DNA from: a virus
Reading direction: 5' to 3' (one strand)
Length of the DNA: 64,000 nt
Virus record (IMG/VR): IMGVR_UViG_3300006874_000001
Span: 1-64,000 of that record
Shown: in pieces, positions 9,101-18,848 of the stretch
Position numbering within the stretch: the first letter of the stretch is position 1
How the letters are laid out: every line of letters begins with the position of its first letter
Made by a program: the position numbers and the translations under genes
The notes under the pieces: model-generated
Database searches by the model: none
What the model saw: only the letters and a program-made list of their open reading frames with translations
What the model was told of the DNA's origin: nothing

Positions 9101-12100
9101 TCCAGTAAGGTACACGTTGTTCCCAACGATGACGGCATTTTCTGCAGACTTAATCGGTCTCCCCGATACATCGACAAATGTGTTATGCTTGAACGGATTG
9201 AAGATTGCCTTCACTCCTTCGTAGCTAATCTCTGACATATCAGTGCTAACCAGCTCACCATCAACGCTGGCCATAGGAAACTTGTTCTCCTGGAAGGTGA
9301 CAATCTTGTTTCTAGCCTCTTGATTCACATTCATCGTGACGTTAGATACTCGAACGACTGGAGCGTATTGCAAAGCCTCCCCAGTCGCTGTCTTGTCATG
9401 AATGGTCTGCACTGGAACTCCAGTGTTTTTCAACACATTCAGGTTCAGTCTAACGCCAACCTTGTCTCCGATCTCAGGGGTCTTCCCTTTGTTCATAACC
9501 CTGACAGAGTTTCTGTCAGTCTGAAGTGCTTGATCAACAAGCTCCTGTGTAATCTTACCTTCACCTTTCAGGGCGAGTGCTTCTGTATCAGACCTGTCTC
9601 TAAACAGTCTAGAGTCCTCGGCATTTACCTTGAGTCCTGCGTCACCAAAGTCAAGAGCCAGTTGCAATCTGCTCGAAGCTCTTCCTTCCATTTCGACCTC
9701 TTGCTGGGCGCTAATCGTTCCGCCTGTGGATGCGATCACCTCTGGTGCAGGGACATTTATGCTTCGTTCGACAAGCCTGTTGACCTCTTCCTGAGCCAAA
9801 TTTTCCGACACACCCTCTTCTACACTCAAGTTTCTGTACGACCCATCCTCCATGATCTTCTCCATAATTGGATGCCATGGTGTGTACTGGTCTCGTTGAG
9901 CTGTCTCGCTATCAAGGTCCATTCTGAACGCAGCGATTTGATCAAAGGCGTACATCATTTGCCCAACCTGAGCAATGGTGTAGGGATTGTCTGGGTTTCT
10001 TCTGTTGTGGTCATTTACAAACGCCTCAACAACTTTGTATCTCAGTTTCTTTGCGTCCTTATCAAAGTTTCTACCAGACATGGGGTTAAACATATCCGCC
10101 AGCAGATCTCTTGCTGATCTGTTTCCAGCGTTAGCTTCTGCAAGCAAAGCCTTAACTAGCGTTTTGGTGTGTGCTTTTGGCGAGACCTTTCCTTTAAGAA
10201 TCTTCAGCATCTCCGCCCTGTTTACCGTGACAGTCATTCCTCTTGGAACACCCACCTCGCCAGTAAACACTCCCATGTAGTCCATGAAGTGAGAGTCTTG
10301 TGTCAGGAAGTTCTGACCCAATGCCCCCATCATCGTAGCTGCAAAAGATCCAATCTTTGGTGCGCCAATCTTTCTTTTAGACATCTCCTCAGACGCAACA
10401 GGAAGGTCGCTCTTAATTTGAGATCTCTGAGTCATGTCTTGAACAAATCCATCAGCATCAAACTTTCCGTCAACAGACAAGTACCTGTTAAAGAGATCGT
10501 TGACAGTCTCAAGAGTGGCGCCAATGGTCGTCATGGATGCACCACCAACACCAATGTTTGATTCAGCGAACTTTCTACCCGTTGGCAGGTCAGCAGCCTC
10601 TCTTTGCTTGTCAGTTGTCTTTAGATCATCGATCAAGCTCTTCGGGATGAAGTCAAATGGCTTTCCTGGGATGTAGTTTCTCTTGAAGTTAGCTATGCAG
10701 GTGTGAAGGATGTTCATAGCCATCCGCATGTTCGGTTCAGCTGGCCTAAACGTAGACGTGGCTGCAACAAGAACATCTAAGATCGGCGAGAACTGCTCAA
10801 CAGGAACGCCAGGGAACTCTGCTGACAACTGTGACAAATATTTTTGCTTAGCCCCTTCATACCCGCTAAAGAAGGTTTCTGGGTTTTCCATACCCAGCTC
10901 TTCCATCAGTTTCAAAGAGTATTGAAAGTCTGCAGTCATAGACTTTACGATTGCCTCCTTAACACCCGAGTTCTCATCCTCAAGCAAAGCAAGCTTTTCT
11001 GAGGATGACATGTCTTGAAAACGGATGTTCTTACCCGTGGCTTCCGCTACGGCAGCGTTGATCATTCTAGCACTCTCCATAGCAACAAACTGATATGTCG
11101 TGCTCTTTGCCTGCTGCTGCCTTTTGTCAATCTCTTTTTGAGTAAACCCTAGCATCTTCATGGCCTCAACCTTTAATTCATGGAAGCCTTTCAAAGAGAG
11201 ACCTTGAAGATCAGAGGTGTTGAGATCGACAAGGATGTCCCCAGCCCTAGACATGTCGATGAGTCGGAGAGACGCTCGTTCCGCAGCCTTATCGTCTCCA
11301 AAAATGATGGACTCAGCGTCTCTGAGTTGATCCATGGTGAGCGTTCTGATCTTGCCTACAGCGTCAATAGCGTCATCGTACTCGATCTCCAAAGCATCAA
11401 GAATAACAGCGAAGTCATTACCAACGTATGGCTGAAAATCCTCTTCGGTGTTCTTTCTTTGCTCTCTCACCTTAGCAGAGAGCTCGTTTTGGTATTTAAT
11501 CCTGTTTACCCTACGAGCTTCGGCTTCAGCCATTTTTTGACCCTTAGTCTTTGGTGGCTTGAGGTTCCAGTTGATCATCCTGTCAGCGTCAATGAACATA
11601 CCAGTGTTCTCACCTCTGATGATCTTAACATTAGCCATTCTTTTAGGGAACTGGCCGTTGTTCGTAATGTGATTCCAGTAGTTGATGAAGTCCCACTTCC
11701 CTCTGAACGTCTTAGATCGAACCCTTGAGATGTTTGTGTGCTTGTTTGCGTGGCTGTACGTGACCTCAAACTCACCTTCTGCTGGGATGTCTTGAGGCAT
11801 CATCAGTCTACCTGAGGAACGACCCTCTGCACCAGAGTCAACCATCTCCTTCACAGAAATATGAGAGCCGTCTTTAACCGAATTGGCAAAGGCAGTTACA
11901 ATCTGTGCAGCAGAGCTGTCAGATGAAATTACAAACTTGTTGTTGGTGGCAGAAAACAGGCTGTTAAACCACAGCTTGACGTTTCCAATCAGTGACTTTT
12001 GAATGTCTGGGTTGGCTGCAAGAGCTGAGATCATCTCTGTAATCATCTCGTCCTGTGCAATCAACATAACCTTATCTTCGCCATAGCGCTTCGCGTATCC

Positions 12101-15100
12101 GTTGGCCCGAAGATTTTTAATGTATTGCTCATACTTGACCTGAGCTCTAGTGACAACAGGGCTGTTCTTGCCTAAGATTTCTGCAAGCTCTCTCGCAAGT
12201 CGAGCACGCCCTGTTGGATTCATCTCAGCGAGCATAGGGCTGATTGCAGTGTGGATAACCTCCTCAAGAACCGTCTCTTCAAAAGTCTTTTTCTTCTGCA
12301 GGCCAGTGTCAGTCAACATGTTCGTAAGGATGTTGTCTACAGAGATGTGAATGACTCCATCGACGACATACCCGCCTGCATTTTCCTGGAACGCATCCAT
12401 AGACTCCTTTGAGTGCATACGAAGCTTGAGGCCTGGGTGAAGTGCTCTCAATGCCTTTAGAGCGTTGGTCAAGAACTTTCTTTGCTTCTCGTTGAGACCG
12501 CTGAGGTCGTCTTCTGAAATTTCAAATTCACCGTTTTCGTCTGAAGTGTACTCATTGTACTTTCCTTCCAGACCCCTTGTAGAGGTTCCGTCAACCATGA
12601 CAGTGTTCCCTTCAACAAACTGATCCTTGCTAATAGCCTCGCCCTTTGAGTTTTGAAAGGTTTCGGTCAAGGTCATGTTGAACTTCTTGACGTTCCCGTC
12701 TTTGTCTTTAATGGCAGAGAAGAAGTCTGTCTCAGCCTCAGCGTCGTTTACACCTTCTGCAAACAGCTGCATGTCACCATTAGCTTTAACCAACCCCTTC
12801 TTGTGAGCTACAGTTTCTTGTTCGAACATAGCAGCGAACTCCTGTGCTTGCTCGACAGTCATACCCTCAACAAGAAAGCTATTCTCACCGTTCTGGTACT
12901 TACCTTTGACTTCGTGGAACACCAATCCCTGAGACTCCAGCCACTCTCGGGCCTTTTGGTTTCTCGCTTCGTTCTCTGCATCACTGAGCTCAGCCCTACC
13001 CATCGGGTTTTCAGCTGTCAGAACGGCAAATTCATCAGAAGCAAAGATAGAATCAATCTCTTCTTTAGTCAACCCTGAGTTCTCCATGTTCTCGATTGCT
13101 GTGGCAATCCAGGAGTCGGTCCTTCTTGCTTTCGATTCTTTGACCCTTGTGGCTACAATATCACCAGCAGCTCTCACGTCACCACTCTGTGTGACTGGAA
13201 GCCCAAACATTCCGTCAAGGTGAGCAGCTGCCTGCATAACTCCTGACAAGTTCTCGTCGGTATTGTCTTCTGCAAGTCTCTTTTCTGCTGCCTCTAGGTC
13301 CTGCCTAGCCTTCACTGCAGCATCGTACTCTGCTGCGGCCTGGTCTCTTGCTTCTCTAGCCGTTCTTAACGCACCTTCATCAACGCTTTGCCCGTTGGCA
13401 ATTCTTTCTTCCAGGATTGCTACGGCATTTTCAGCAAGTGTCTTCTCGGTTGTCAACCTGTTCTCTGCCTCTTGGCGAAGCATACCGCGAGCGACGTCAA
13501 GCTCATCTTGAGTCATCTCTGTAGACTCACCCTTGTGCTGATTGGTCAACTCGGTGCGCTCCCTTACTAGCTGTTCAAACGCGGCCTTGTGAACGGCTGC
13601 TTGCTCAGGGTTTACTGAGCGCTGGAACTGTCTGTACGAGTTCTCGATTTTGACATCAAGCTCGCTGATCTTGTTAAGAACATCTGGGTGTCTTACAGCT
13701 AGCATATCGTAGAAAGGTCTGTTAGCTTCAGCCTTCTCTTTGATGGTCTTCTGTGTGTTCTGGATCTGAACCTCAATAGCTCTTCTTTCTTTTGAACCAG
13801 GCTCAAGGTCCCTTGCTTGCTTCTCAAGATTGGCCAAGATATCTCTGGCTTCAAACTCTGCTTGGATATTGACCATGTCTCCACGAGCAAACATAGCTGC
13901 GCGTGCCTGACCGAACTTAGTACCGCTGTACTCGAACACACCACCAGCCAGAGCACCGACAATAAATGAGTCAACCACTCCGTTAACAAACTCATCTGTA
14001 TTGAGTCGTTTGCCAGTGATCATAGCGTTACCGATCATAGTTGTGGCTGTGGTAGCTACCTCCTCCAACCCCTCTGTAAGCCCAGAGAGACCGTAGTGCT
14101 TAAGCATGCCAGTAGCCATCTCCTTGGTCATGATTCTTCCCTGAGCCCTGGTAAGAGCGGTTGCGCCGCGAAGGCCTTTTTCTGCAGCTGAGGCTGCTCT
14201 ACCGAAGATAGCGCTACCAACCAAGGCAAACGCAGTCTCAGATCCGCCAACAAGCATTGAAGATCCAAGCCTTTGTAGATCGTTTTCAAAAATCGGGGCC
14301 TTTCCGTGGGCAACAAGGATCTCATCATCAGTCTTTGTGCTAGAGAATTGATTTATCCCTGATGAAACACCTAGAAGGCCAGCGCCAACCATAGGCAGTC
14401 CTACTGCTGAAGACGCTACAACCAAGCCAACGGTAGGCAAGGTCTCGGCCAAGCCAACAGCAGACTGTCTAAATCCGTTGTAGATGTCTCCGTTAGCGAA
14501 AGACTGACCGATTCCCATTGGAATCACGGTCATCTCGGATCTCATCTTCTCCGCTTCGAAAGCGTTTTCCCTTCTGACCTGTGCTGCAGTATTCCCTCCT
14601 GTAAACTCATCTTTGACCGATGCGTACAGATACTCTGCTGGGTTGACAACCAAGTCAATAGTCCCTTGATAGAGTCCGCGTGCCATGTCACTAACAAGCC
14701 ACTTCTCGTTGTATCTGCCGTTGCCATCAAGATCAAGGGCAAGGCCATGCTGGAAGAACATGTAGTCATCAAGCTTGTCGATGATATCTTGATCCTTGTC
14801 GTCTCCAACGGTGATGCCTTCATCACCGAGAACCCCCAAGAACTCCTGCTTATACTTACCGAGCTGCTCTCTCTGGAATTTCTGATTTACTCGTCTCAGA
14901 CCAACAGCTCTAAGAACTTCTTCGTAGTCTTCGTAAGACATTCGAAGGCCTTCGATTTTGGTTGTAACCTTTCCGTTACCATCCAACGATGAGCTTTCAA
15001 TAGGATCGAACCTGCCTTCGTAACTGCCCATTTGCAGTTCTTTCATGCCGCCTCCAGTCCACACCCCTCTTGACTTGAAATCACCTATAACATCAGAAAT

Positions 15101-15985
15101 GCCGAGCTCCCTAGCATCCTTCATCAATGACATGGCCATATCTGCTGGAACGGTAATCATTCTGTTAGGGTCATCACTGATATCCCTACCGAATTGATCA
15201 ACACCCATATCCATGATGGCATCAAGACGCTCACCTGACCACTCTTTCCACTGGTCAGAGGCCATCCACATCTTGACAGCTTCACTGTGTTCGTTCTGAA
15301 CACGCTCTCTAAAATCGTTCGCTACGACTCTAACGTTGACTCCAGTCTCTTCGTAGAGATCTAGAGACGTGACGAGGCTCTCTCTAAACGCCTCCTCCTC
15401 TTTCATGCGCTCTCGATCCTTCACGGTGGCTTCTAGCAGTTCACGCTCCATCTCAGCCCCCTCGTTGTATTCTTCACGAAGAACGCCGTTGACGTATGTT
15501 TTGCCCCCGTATCTCTCTACCTTGTCTTCGATCTGTAGGTCTTGCGGTTTGTGCTCTCTGGCCCGCCCCTGAAGCTCTGTTTCGTAGTTGTTTAGAGCTT
15601 CGAAGTCAAAGTCACCCGTTGATGGGTTGTACGCCTCCCTGTAGATATCCAACATATACTGCGGAGTCTCCTCTGGAAACAAGGAGGCCAACTGCTCGTC
15701 TGTTAAATCTGAAAGAGACTCTAAGACCTGACCAGAAGGGTCTTCTGGCTGTTCTTTTTTTTTTAGACCTGTAGCGTACTGGAAGTCCTCTTGAGAGAAC
15801 TCCTGCTCTCCGAGAGCACCAAAGATCTTTTCGTTGTAGTCTGCATCGGTGCTAATGCGCTCGGCAAAAAGTTCTTTATCCCATCCGCGATCTTCACCAC
15901 CAAGAGAGGCGTAAAGGCTATCAATAAACGACTCCTCCTCTACTACTGGGGCGTTCTCTGGGTTGGGGTTTTGATTCTCTTCCAT
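6161..15985 (-). CDS. Giant internal virion / DNA-ejection-type protein
   Basis: A 3274-residue polypeptide, the largest in the window. The N-terminal part is acidic and charged. A hydrophobic Gly/Ala-rich region at roughly residues 480-690 (for example VASSAVGLPMVGAGLLGVSS) could insert into membranes. Long coiled-coil segments follow. A degenerate metallopeptidase-like EEVIHTAISPML occurs in the middle third. The C-terminal third contains LLTPMSQVTNVIANLY and GVGDTPFRRGVEGIEVYQEA, as in large polyvalent or ejection proteins of podovirus-type phages. It lies next to the tail genes and upstream of the holin. No DxDGD RNA-polymerase signature was seen, so it does not look like the virion RNA polymerase of classical crAss-like phages. 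Function inferred: packaged protein ejected with the DNA. Confidence 0.7.
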   Translation of the reverse strand: MEENQNPNPENAPVVEEESFIDSLYASLGGEDRGWDKELFAERISTDADYNEKIFGALGEQEFSQEDFQYATGLKKKEQPEDPSGQVLESLSDLTDEQLASLFPEETPQYMLDIYREAYNPSTGDFDFEALNNYETELQGRAREHKPQDLQIEDKVERYGGKTYVNGVLREEYNEGAEMERELLEATVKDRERMKEEEAFRESLVTSLDLYEETGVNVRVVANDFRERVQNEHSEAVKMWMASDQWKEWSGERLDAIMDMGVDQFGRDISDDPNRMITVPADMAMSLMKDARELGISDVIGDFKSRGVWTGGGMKELQMGSYEGRFDPIESSSLDGNGKVTTKIEGLRMSYEDYEEVLRAVGLRRVNQKFQREQLGKYKQEFLGVLGDEGITVGDDKDQDIIDKLDDYMFFQHGLALDLDGNGRYNEKWLVSDMARGLYQGTIDLVVNPAEYLYASVKDEFTGGNTAAQVRRENAFEAEKMRSEMTVIPMGIGQSFANGDIYNGFRQSAVGLAETLPTVGLVVASSAVGLPMVGAGLLGVSSGINQFSSTKTDDEILVAHGKAPIFENDLQRLGSSMLVGGSETAFALVGSAIFGRAASAAEKGLRGATALTRAQGRIMTKEMATGMLKHYGLSGLTEGLEEVATTATTMIGNAMITGKRLNTDEFVNGVVDSFIVGALAGGVFEYSGTKFGQARAAMFARGDMVNIQAEFEARDILANLEKQARDLEPGSKERRAIEVQIQNTQKTIKEKAEANRPFYDMLAVRHPDVLNKISELDVKIENSYRQFQRSVNPEQAAVHKAAFEQLVRERTELTNQHKGESTEMTQDELDVARGMLRQEAENRLTTEKTLAENAVAILEERIANGQSVDEGALRTAREARDQAAAEYDAAVKARQDLEAAEKRLAEDNTDENLSGVMQAAAHLDGMFGLPVTQSGDVRAAGDIVATRVKESKARRTDSWIATAIENMENSGLTKEEIDSIFASDEFAVLTAENPMGRAELSDAENEARNQKAREWLESQGLVFHEVKGKYQNGENSFLVEGMTVEQAQEFAAMFEQETVAHKKGLVKANGDMQLFAEGVNDAEAETDFFSAIKDKDGNVKKFNMTLTETFQNSKGEAISKDQFVEGNTVMVDGTSTRGLEGKYNEYTSDENGEFEISEDDLSGLNEKQRKFLTNALKALRALHPGLKLRMHSKESMDAFQENAGGYVVDGVIHISVDNILTNMLTDTGLQKKKTFEETVLEEVIHTAISPMLAEMNPTGRARLARELAEILGKNSPVVTRAQVKYEQYIKNLRANGYAKRYGEDKVMLIAQDEMITEMISALAANPDIQKSLIGNVKLWFNSLFSATNNKFVISSDSSAAQIVTAFANSVKDGSHISVKEMVDSGAEGRSSGRLMMPQDIPAEGEFEVTYSHANKHTNISRVRSKTFRGKWDFINYWNHITNNGQFPKRMANVKIIRGENTGMFIDADRMINWNLKPPKTKGQKMAEAEARRVNRIKYQNELSAKVREQRKNTEEDFQPYVGNDFAVILDALEIEYDDAIDAVGKIRTLTMDQLRDAESIIFGDDKAAERASLRLIDMSRAGDILVDLNTSDLQGLSLKGFHELKVEAMKMLGFTQKEIDKRQQQAKSTTYQFVAMESARMINAAVAEATGKNIRFQDMSSSEKLALLEDENSGVKEAIVKSMTADFQYSLKLMEELGMENPETFFSGYEGAKQKYLSQLSAEFPGVPVEQFSPILDVLVAATSTFRPAEPNMRMAMNILHTCIANFKRNYIPGKPFDFIPKSLIDDLKTTDKQREAADLPTGRKFAESNIGVGGASMTTIGATLETVNDLFNRYLSVDGKFDADGFVQDMTQRSQIKSDLPVASEEMSKRKIGAPKIGSFAATMMGALGQNFLTQDSHFMDYMGVFTGEVGVPRGMTVTVNRAEMLKILKGKVSPKAHTKTLVKALLAEANAGNRSARDLLADMFNPMSGRNFDKDAKKLRYKVVEAFVNDHNRRNPDNPYTIAQVGQMMYAFDQIAAFRMDLDSETAQRDQYTPWHPIMEKIMEDGSYRNLSVEEGVSENLAQEEVNRLVERSINVPAPEVIASTGGTISAQQEVEMEGRASSRLQLALDFGDAGLKVNAEDSRLFRDRSDTEALALKGEGKITQELVDQALQTDRNSVRVMNKGKTPEIGDKVGVRLNLNVLKNTGVPVQTIHDKTATGEALQYAPVVRVSNVTMNVNQEARNKIVTFQENKFPMASVDGELVSTDMSEISYEGVKAIFNPFKHNTFVDVSGRPIKSAENAVIVGNNVYLTGEIEYFDYDDPVVTAGRTETEEQRAKRVKRGPKYDAALKRFRAYSEAVLGVKYESDLEAKAAYDSMPINSQVALNESEVAKNAEEAIRQGRASARIRQTAGRTAVLYDSVRSEILQNPENYISTQNLKEAKDKLSSMDSGELMGLLTDESLGRLSQRNDDMGVLAGVELINRAVADGNPDSIPGIVAELSKIGTTAGRLLRHFAELKSSTPAGMIMMIEKEVERGGNKLSDAQKERLTALSVELMESHAAARDLMERAIRGEEVDAELETAVKRLKQAERSMETFTNAVIERGWGDIGSMLVQGNLLTPMSQVTNVIANLYNAALMIPRDIIALPIEKALNLFGFDSPIKRNYSVNAYMYGLRKFGAGFVESLEAVVTGQEKDVTEWRVQRGFAPFRSILSAFGKGAELPLGPDGKSSLSQRLKLFINGTLGIPAEVMFRFLGVGDTPFRRGVEGIEVYQEALSRGLKGEELRRFLKHPPMDVRQRAEQEGRKLTFQEQGVASNIGEGFINFVEKAAGQIFGFLPGVNGQQFAKFLIRSQMPYVRTPANILYETLTFTSPVIAIPRIMADLKKGDARSASQNMGKLIVGQSVAYATELMIREGIISGALEAGEDEERNIAYDQFPPNSINISALKRFLAGATAAKQPDDYFMSYQKLGIFGAIIGARVKATNAADPSLGEDPFIANRMLRDAFGVTAFSTMAHMMDQSFLQGVSSFTELISAGDADDFERKFERWSGSTFQAVSSTILPNTLSALYKQNREYLPDTRVDPNLPLEERIMQRFRYTFLDRTFGLGDAPIRVNWKGEPIRQRPRGDVPGGYYLFDVYKSRQGEADPVSNEVWRLFEQTEELTSACGTPYFATTRRIAPPKIKTKKELAALEATGKEYSFLKDEEFMNSKVRFSIEDINDLAAVANRERYQALEKLVNSEEYKSMSDADKLEAMNNVAGDFSGIKEFGEDKMFKKHTIMVLDIMQRIYDDERR

Positions 15986-17080
15986 TTAGTTTCTTGGGTT
16001 GTATGGGTCGTACAGTTCTCTATTAGCAACCTCTTTGTTGTTGTACATCTCTCTGAGCTGCTCAACAACCTTGTCTACATACATGGTGATTGCTGTAGCT
16101 CCTTCGATAGGTGTTGACCCTTCGAACTCGTCTACAGCTGTCTTCACGGCATTTCTCATTGGGTCCGCTGGAGACATGCTCTCCACGTCGCTCATGGTTT
16201 TTACAAGCTGCTCTCTAATGGTGTTCAAGGTACTCTCTAAATCGACTCCGCCGCCAGAAAGAGGATTAACCTTTGCAAAAAGTGGCTGGATAAATCCCAT
16301 AGCCACATCTGATGGATCCATGCCTCCCCTCTCCGTGAGAGAAGGCGAGTAGAGCTCGCGCTTACCTCTAGTAGGCGCATCCAGAATCGGTCCGAAGACA
16401 GGCTTCCCGTCTTCCCCAAGCATTCTGTTTCCCTGCAGGTCGAGGTAGTAACCCTCCCATTGCATGGTCTGCTCGTTAAATTGCTGGCCCTCAGTATCAA
16501 CTCCCCCCATGTTAAAGATTCGGTCTTTCTCCTTCAGACTTTCCACGTCATCGGTGAGCTCAAAGTTGTTGTCGCTGAACCCATCGGTGATTGCCGATTC
16601 AAGGGCTGATCTCTGGTTAATTACATCTGACGATCCAGCTTGAGAGTAACTGTCGTAAGTGGCTCCAAACACTTCTAGGTCAGCGAGGAACTGCTCGTAA
16701 CCTCCATTTCCGCTCTCCTCATCGTAGAATCCTGATTTGAGTTTTTGAGCAAAAACATCTCTATGCTTAGCAAATCTCTCCACGTCGGATTCGGCCCAGT
16801 TGTCATACTTCAAGCCGTACAAGCTTGCCATCTGCTGCTGCCGAGTAGCATTTAGGTTTTTGTGTTGCTCTACCTGAGCTCTTACCTCTTCAGGAGATTT
16901 GTTGGCTTTGTCGTTTACGCCTAGCTGATCCTCCAGTTGTTGCTCAGCGGTTTGTTCAGAGGCCTGTTGAGCGCCCTCTACAGCGATCATTCTTCCGCCT
17001 CCCCCTGGGTTTTTTGCAAACGGAGCCATTCGACCACGTTTCGCAACGGACCTAGGTGTGGTTCTTTCCAGGATGCTCAT
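15986..17080 (-). CDS. Virion-associated protein, unknown
   Basis: A 364-residue hydrophilic protein with Gln-rich residues 35-90 and many predicted helices. It directly abuts the giant protein gene and overlaps the preceding gene by one base, so it is probably part of the same ejection or tail-interior assembly. No recognisable domain. Confidence 0.6.
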   Translation of the reverse strand: MSILERTTPRSVAKRGRMAPFAKNPGGGGRMIAVEGAQQASEQTAEQQLEDQLGVNDKANKSPEEVRAQVEQHKNLNATRQQQMASLYGLKYDNWAESDVERFAKHRDVFAQKLKSGFYDEESGNGGYEQFLADLEVFGATYDSYSQAGSSDVINQRSALESAITDGFSDNNFELTDDVESLKEKDRIFNMGGVDTEGQQFNEQTMQWEGYYLDLQGNRMLGEDGKPVFGPILDAPTRGKRELYSPSLTERGGMDPSDVAMGFIQPLFAKVNPLSGGGVDLESTLNTIREQLVKTMSDVESMSPADPMRNAVKTAVDEFEGSTPIEGATAITMYVDKVVEQLREMYNNKEVANRELYDPYNPRN

Positions 17081-17949
17081 TAGTCAAACTGAGGTTGATT
17101 GAACACACTACGAACGGCGCTGTACAGCCCCATTAGATCTCGCTGAGAAGGTCTCTTCTTTTTGGAGATAGCGTCCTGAGCTTTATCGATTTTAGATGCC
17201 TGTTGAGGGTTGAGGATGTATTCACCACCAGTCATCTCTCCGATCTTAGCCCCTTTCTGTACGATGTCGATAGGGTTTCTTTTGTGACTAAACTCGCCAG
17301 GGGTCTTCTTTACCTTAGCGCCGTTCCTAGCCTCACCGCCAAACCTGGCGTCAAGCAGGCTAGACCCCATGCTCATAATGGACTCTCTCTGAGCGTCCTT
17401 AGCAGCTCTTTCTCTGAGAGCAGCCTCTCTACGCTCTAGCTCTGCAGCCTGCATGTTCTCTTCGGCTGTAGCCTCGTCTTGCTCAGCCCCCACAAGCTTT
17501 CTCGCTGCAATCTTCTTATCCATCTCAATGTTTTTAGAGAGAGCAGTGTCTTCAAGACCTGCCAGCTTGCTTTCCGATTCAATCTCTCTATCCAAGTCGG
17601 CTTGTTTGGCACTCTCTTCAGCCTGTGCGGCTCTTTGCGTAGTTCCAGTGATCCCAGCTGCCAAGGCTCGCGGGTCCTGTGATAGCGCAGAAAGCTCCAT
17701 GGCCTGTCTGGCTGCGATACCAGAGGTGTCCGTTCTTTTCTTTCCAGCTTGCGCTAGATCTCGCTGCGCTTGAGATACCCGTGCGTCAAACTTACCTGCT
17801 TCTTCTTGAGCGTAAAACTTGCTTTGCTCTTGCTTAGCCTTAGCCTTTAGCGCTTTCTGCCTGAGCTTGTCGGCGCTGGCCGTCGCAGCGTCTTGTCTTG
17901 CGTACTGACCAGCTGCTCTTGACCGTAAGATATCACCAATGAATCCCAT
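17080..17949 (-). CDS. Virion protein with GGEYILNPQQA motif
   Basis: A 289-residue protein. The N-terminal two thirds is an Ala/Glu/Lys-rich coiled coil (residues 10-200). The C-terminal part contains MTGGEYILNPQQASKI, a motif found at the end of many phage internal or tail-tip proteins. It lies between tail fibre-type genes and the ejection protein genes. Probably an internal virion protein; the function is inferred from place and motif. Confidence 0.6.
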   Translation of the reverse strand: MGFIGDILRSRAAGQYARQDAATASADKLRQKALKAKAKQEQSKFYAQEEAGKFDARVSQAQRDLAQAGKKRTDTSGIAARQAMELSALSQDPRALAAGITGTTQRAAQAEESAKQADLDREIESESKLAGLEDTALSKNIEMDKKIAARKLVGAEQDEATAEENMQAAELERREAALRERAAKDAQRESIMSMGSSLLDARFGGEARNGAKVKKTPGEFSHKRNPIDIVQKGAKIGEMTGGEYILNPQQASKIDKAQDAISKKKRPSQRDLMGLYSAVRSVFNQPQFD

Positions 17950-17990
17950 ACTATTTCGTTTGTTCTGCGAATTTACAAAAAATGCCCTTA

Positions 17991-18848
17991 TCAGGTGTCA
18001 AGTCCAGAGTATTCGTAGTCAACGTTGATTGCATGGAGTTCAAAATCCCAACCAACAAAAGCCGCTGACTCTAACGTCAGAACACAAACTCGACCTCTAA
18101 GGCTATCACCATCAATGCTATCTGGGTATGCAAGGTATAGATAGAAGAAGATAGGGCTGAAGATTGCTGGGGCAGCATCACCGCTAAGCGTGATCGAGTT
18201 ACCTGATGTATCTCCTTCGTTACCAGAAACCCTTACAGCATTCTCTTGACCCGTGTAGATTTGCGCTTGACCGTTTACAATGCATGTAGGTACAGGGCCG
18301 TTATACCCGATGAGTACAGCCTCTTCGTTGAGCGCTGTTGACACTTGAGACATGTTATCCAAAAGCACCAACTTGCCTTCGGTGGTGTACTCGTCTCGTC
18401 TACCAAGGAAGACGATATTAGCTGAAGATCCTGAATCAAATCCTCCAGACCGACTCGCCCTAGGGATGTCAGTGTATCTAGCCCCCTCTTTAGTCAAAAA
18501 CTTACTGCTGTCAATGTATGAGTTCTGAGATTCGTGGATGACTTTTGAGTCTGGAAAGGTTGTAAGAAGCGCGTTCCATTTCGGAAGAGTCGTCTCTAGA
18601 GAGAGGTTCTGAAAGATCTTGTTTCTAGAAGGCTCTTGGTTTGACGCCACAGTCAATGTCACTCCCTTCTGCTGACCATAGTAATTGCATTTGTCTACAG
18701 TAGATGTGTGACGCCACGCCTGACTCGCTGCAGTGTTCGTGCAGGTGATCATGTGGTTGTCTACGTAGGCGTAACAACTTGGCGTAAACGAGTATCTCGT
18801 CTTCCAGTAGTCACCGTCTGCAGCGTATGCAATCGTTTTGCTAGGCAT
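17991..18848 (-). CDS. Tail-associated protein, unknown
   Basis: A 285-residue, beta-rich, Ser/Thr/Tyr-rich protein without clear domains (begins MPSKTIAYAADGDYW). Its start overlaps the stop of the 2720-residue tail gene. The composition is that of phage tail or fibre proteins. It may bind the C-terminal part of its large neighbour. Confidence 0.55.
   Translation of the reverse strand: MPSKTIAYAADGDYWKTRYSFTPSCYAYVDNHMITCTNTAASQAWRHTSTVDKCNYYGQQKGVTLTVASNQEPSRNKIFQNLSLETTLPKWNALLTTFPDSKVIHESQNSYIDSSKFLTKEGARYTDIPRASRSGGFDSGSSANIVFLGRRDEYTTEGKLVLLDNMSQVSTALNEEAVLIGYNGPVPTCIVNGQAQIYTGQENAVRVSGNEGDTSGNSITLSGDAAPAIFSPIFFYLYLAYPDSIDGDSLRGRVCVLTLESAAFVGWDFELHAINVDYEYSGLDT

Noticed and set aside
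9320-10117. 265-residue + strand frame opposite the giant protein gene
   Set aside because: Lies wholly inside the 3274-residue gene, low-complexity shadow composition, no motif and no promoter or leader.
14600-14760. DLDGNG in the giant protein as a possible RNA-polymerase metal site
   Set aside because: It has the spacing of a calcium-type loop, not the DxDGD motif, and no other polymerase motif was seen.
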